This document shows positions 63,730 through 64,000 of a stretch of DNA of 64,000 bases, piece by piece. The stretch's first letter is position 1. Every line of letters begins with the position of its first letter. The notes below the pieces were generated by a model. The model was not told the origin of the DNA and ran no database searches. It saw only the letters and a program-made list of their open reading frames with translations. The DNA comes from Chitinophaga sp. Ak27 (GTDB taxonomy: Bacteria; Bacteroidota; Bacteroidia; Chitinophagales; Chitinophagaceae), in the NCBI RefSeq assembly GCF_012726295.1, contig NZ_JABAOB010000001.1, forward strand, positions 434,001 through 498,000, in the 5' to 3' direction. The position numbers and the translations under genes were made by a program.

Positions 63730-64000
63730 CTAATTCAAAGTTTTCATTTTCTCGGTAGAGAAAAAATCATCGTCAATCGGAGCATTATACAGCATACTCT
63801 TATAAATCATTTCTGTTCTTTGTCCTTTTTTATCAGCTGGAATCATCTCAAAACGGGTAGGAATGATGCGGTCATGCATCAATTTTATATCATAACTGTT
63901 CATTGTGTTAATAAGCTGACCGTCGTCGTCATAAAAACGACTGTGGAGCTCCAGGAAATCTTTTTTATCGATACACAGGATCACTTTACTCCATATGATG
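63730..64000 (-). CDS. LolA-like outer-membrane lipoprotein-sorting protein, C-terminal part
   Basis: The frame is open to the window end, so only the last 90 residues are seen and the start lies outside. The visible part (SKVILCIDKKDFLELHSRFYDDDGQLINTM, then IPTRFEMIPADKKG in outline) matches the strand pattern of LolA/LolB-like proteins of the COG2834 type, in which 'VDK-x-x-F-x-P-x-x-x-x-F-Y-D-x-D-G' is usual. It would carry a lipid or lipoprotein in the periplasm. It is the first visible gene of the operon with two FtsX permeases and an ATPase. Confidence 0.75.
   Translation of the reverse strand, partial: IIWSKVILCIDKKDFLELHSRFYDDDGQLINTMNSYDIKLMHDRIIPTRFEMIPADKKGQRTEMIYKSMLYNAPIDDDFFSTEKMKTLN

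Noticed and set aside
1..64000. CRISPR arrays, insertion sequences, origin of replication
   Set aside because: No regularly spaced repeats, transposase genes or DnaA-box clusters were seen by eye.

Overview
The window looks like a Bacteroidota chromosome, most likely a Chitinophaga-type member of the Chitinophagaceae. The supporting signs are three TonB-dependent outer-membrane receptors with CarboxypepD_reg-like N termini (two of them SusC-type), a fourth related receptor-like barrel, two SusD lipoproteins, an ECF sigma/FecR pair, AT-rich leaders without clear Shine-Dalgarno sites, and a Bacteroidota-type TAnnTTTG -7 element. Species assignment is inference; no rRNA is present. No CRISPR array, insertion sequence, integrase or prophage was recognised.

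Layout. 1-12541 (mostly - strand) is an alpha-mannan-like polysaccharide utilisation locus: SusC, SusD, a GH38 alpha-mannosidase, an AraC regulator (+), a GH76-like hydrolase, an MFS sugar porter and an M24 peptidase. 12542-15690 is low-density DNA with an orphan lanthipeptide-type precursor, a membrane-anchored winged-helix regulator and a secreted protein of unknown role. 15698-20598 holds mixed single genes: a beta-helix protein, peptidase E, an alpha/beta hydrolase, DUF1801, a DHFR-like reductase, an orphan acyl carrier protein and DUF4242. A tRNA-like scrap lies at about 20.2 kb. 21708-23007 is a compact RiPP locus: a 53-residue lipoprotein-like precursor ending in CPGCGMG, followed after 16 nt by a DUF692/MNIO enzyme. 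It faces a three-gene operon (TlpA-like thioredoxin, CBM9-like protein, outer-membrane receptor).

27826-34227 is an ECF sigma factor, FecR-like anti-sigma, SusC and SusD set without any degradative enzyme. 34315-37181 carries small genes, a truncated alcohol dehydrogenase pseudogene and a ferritin-like DUF892 protein with a histone-H1-like tail. 37249-41900 is a signalling operon: FIST sensor, hybrid histidine kinase, response regulator with Hpt. 42189-45689 contains an uncharacterised large protein, an ankyrin-SUKH fusion and a DUF6882 protein, a set that resembles immunity-type genes. After another TonB receptor, 48813-54301 is the imuA-imuB-dnaE2 mutasome operon, preceded by three tandem CTAA-N5-TTAG dyads around its apparent promoter.

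54308-59203 has further single genes (GIY-YIG protein, acetyltransferase, exported acetolactate decarboxylase, CHRD lipoprotein, thioesterase, DinB-fold protein) and tRNA-Pro(CGG). 59368-64000 is a - strand operon: LolA-like protein (cut by the window end), two FtsX-type permeases, an ATPase and an outer-membrane barrel, which suggests an envelope lipoprotein or lipid export system.

The points most worth following up are the MNIO RiPP locus, the orphan lanthipeptide precursor and the triple operator in front of the mutasome operon.
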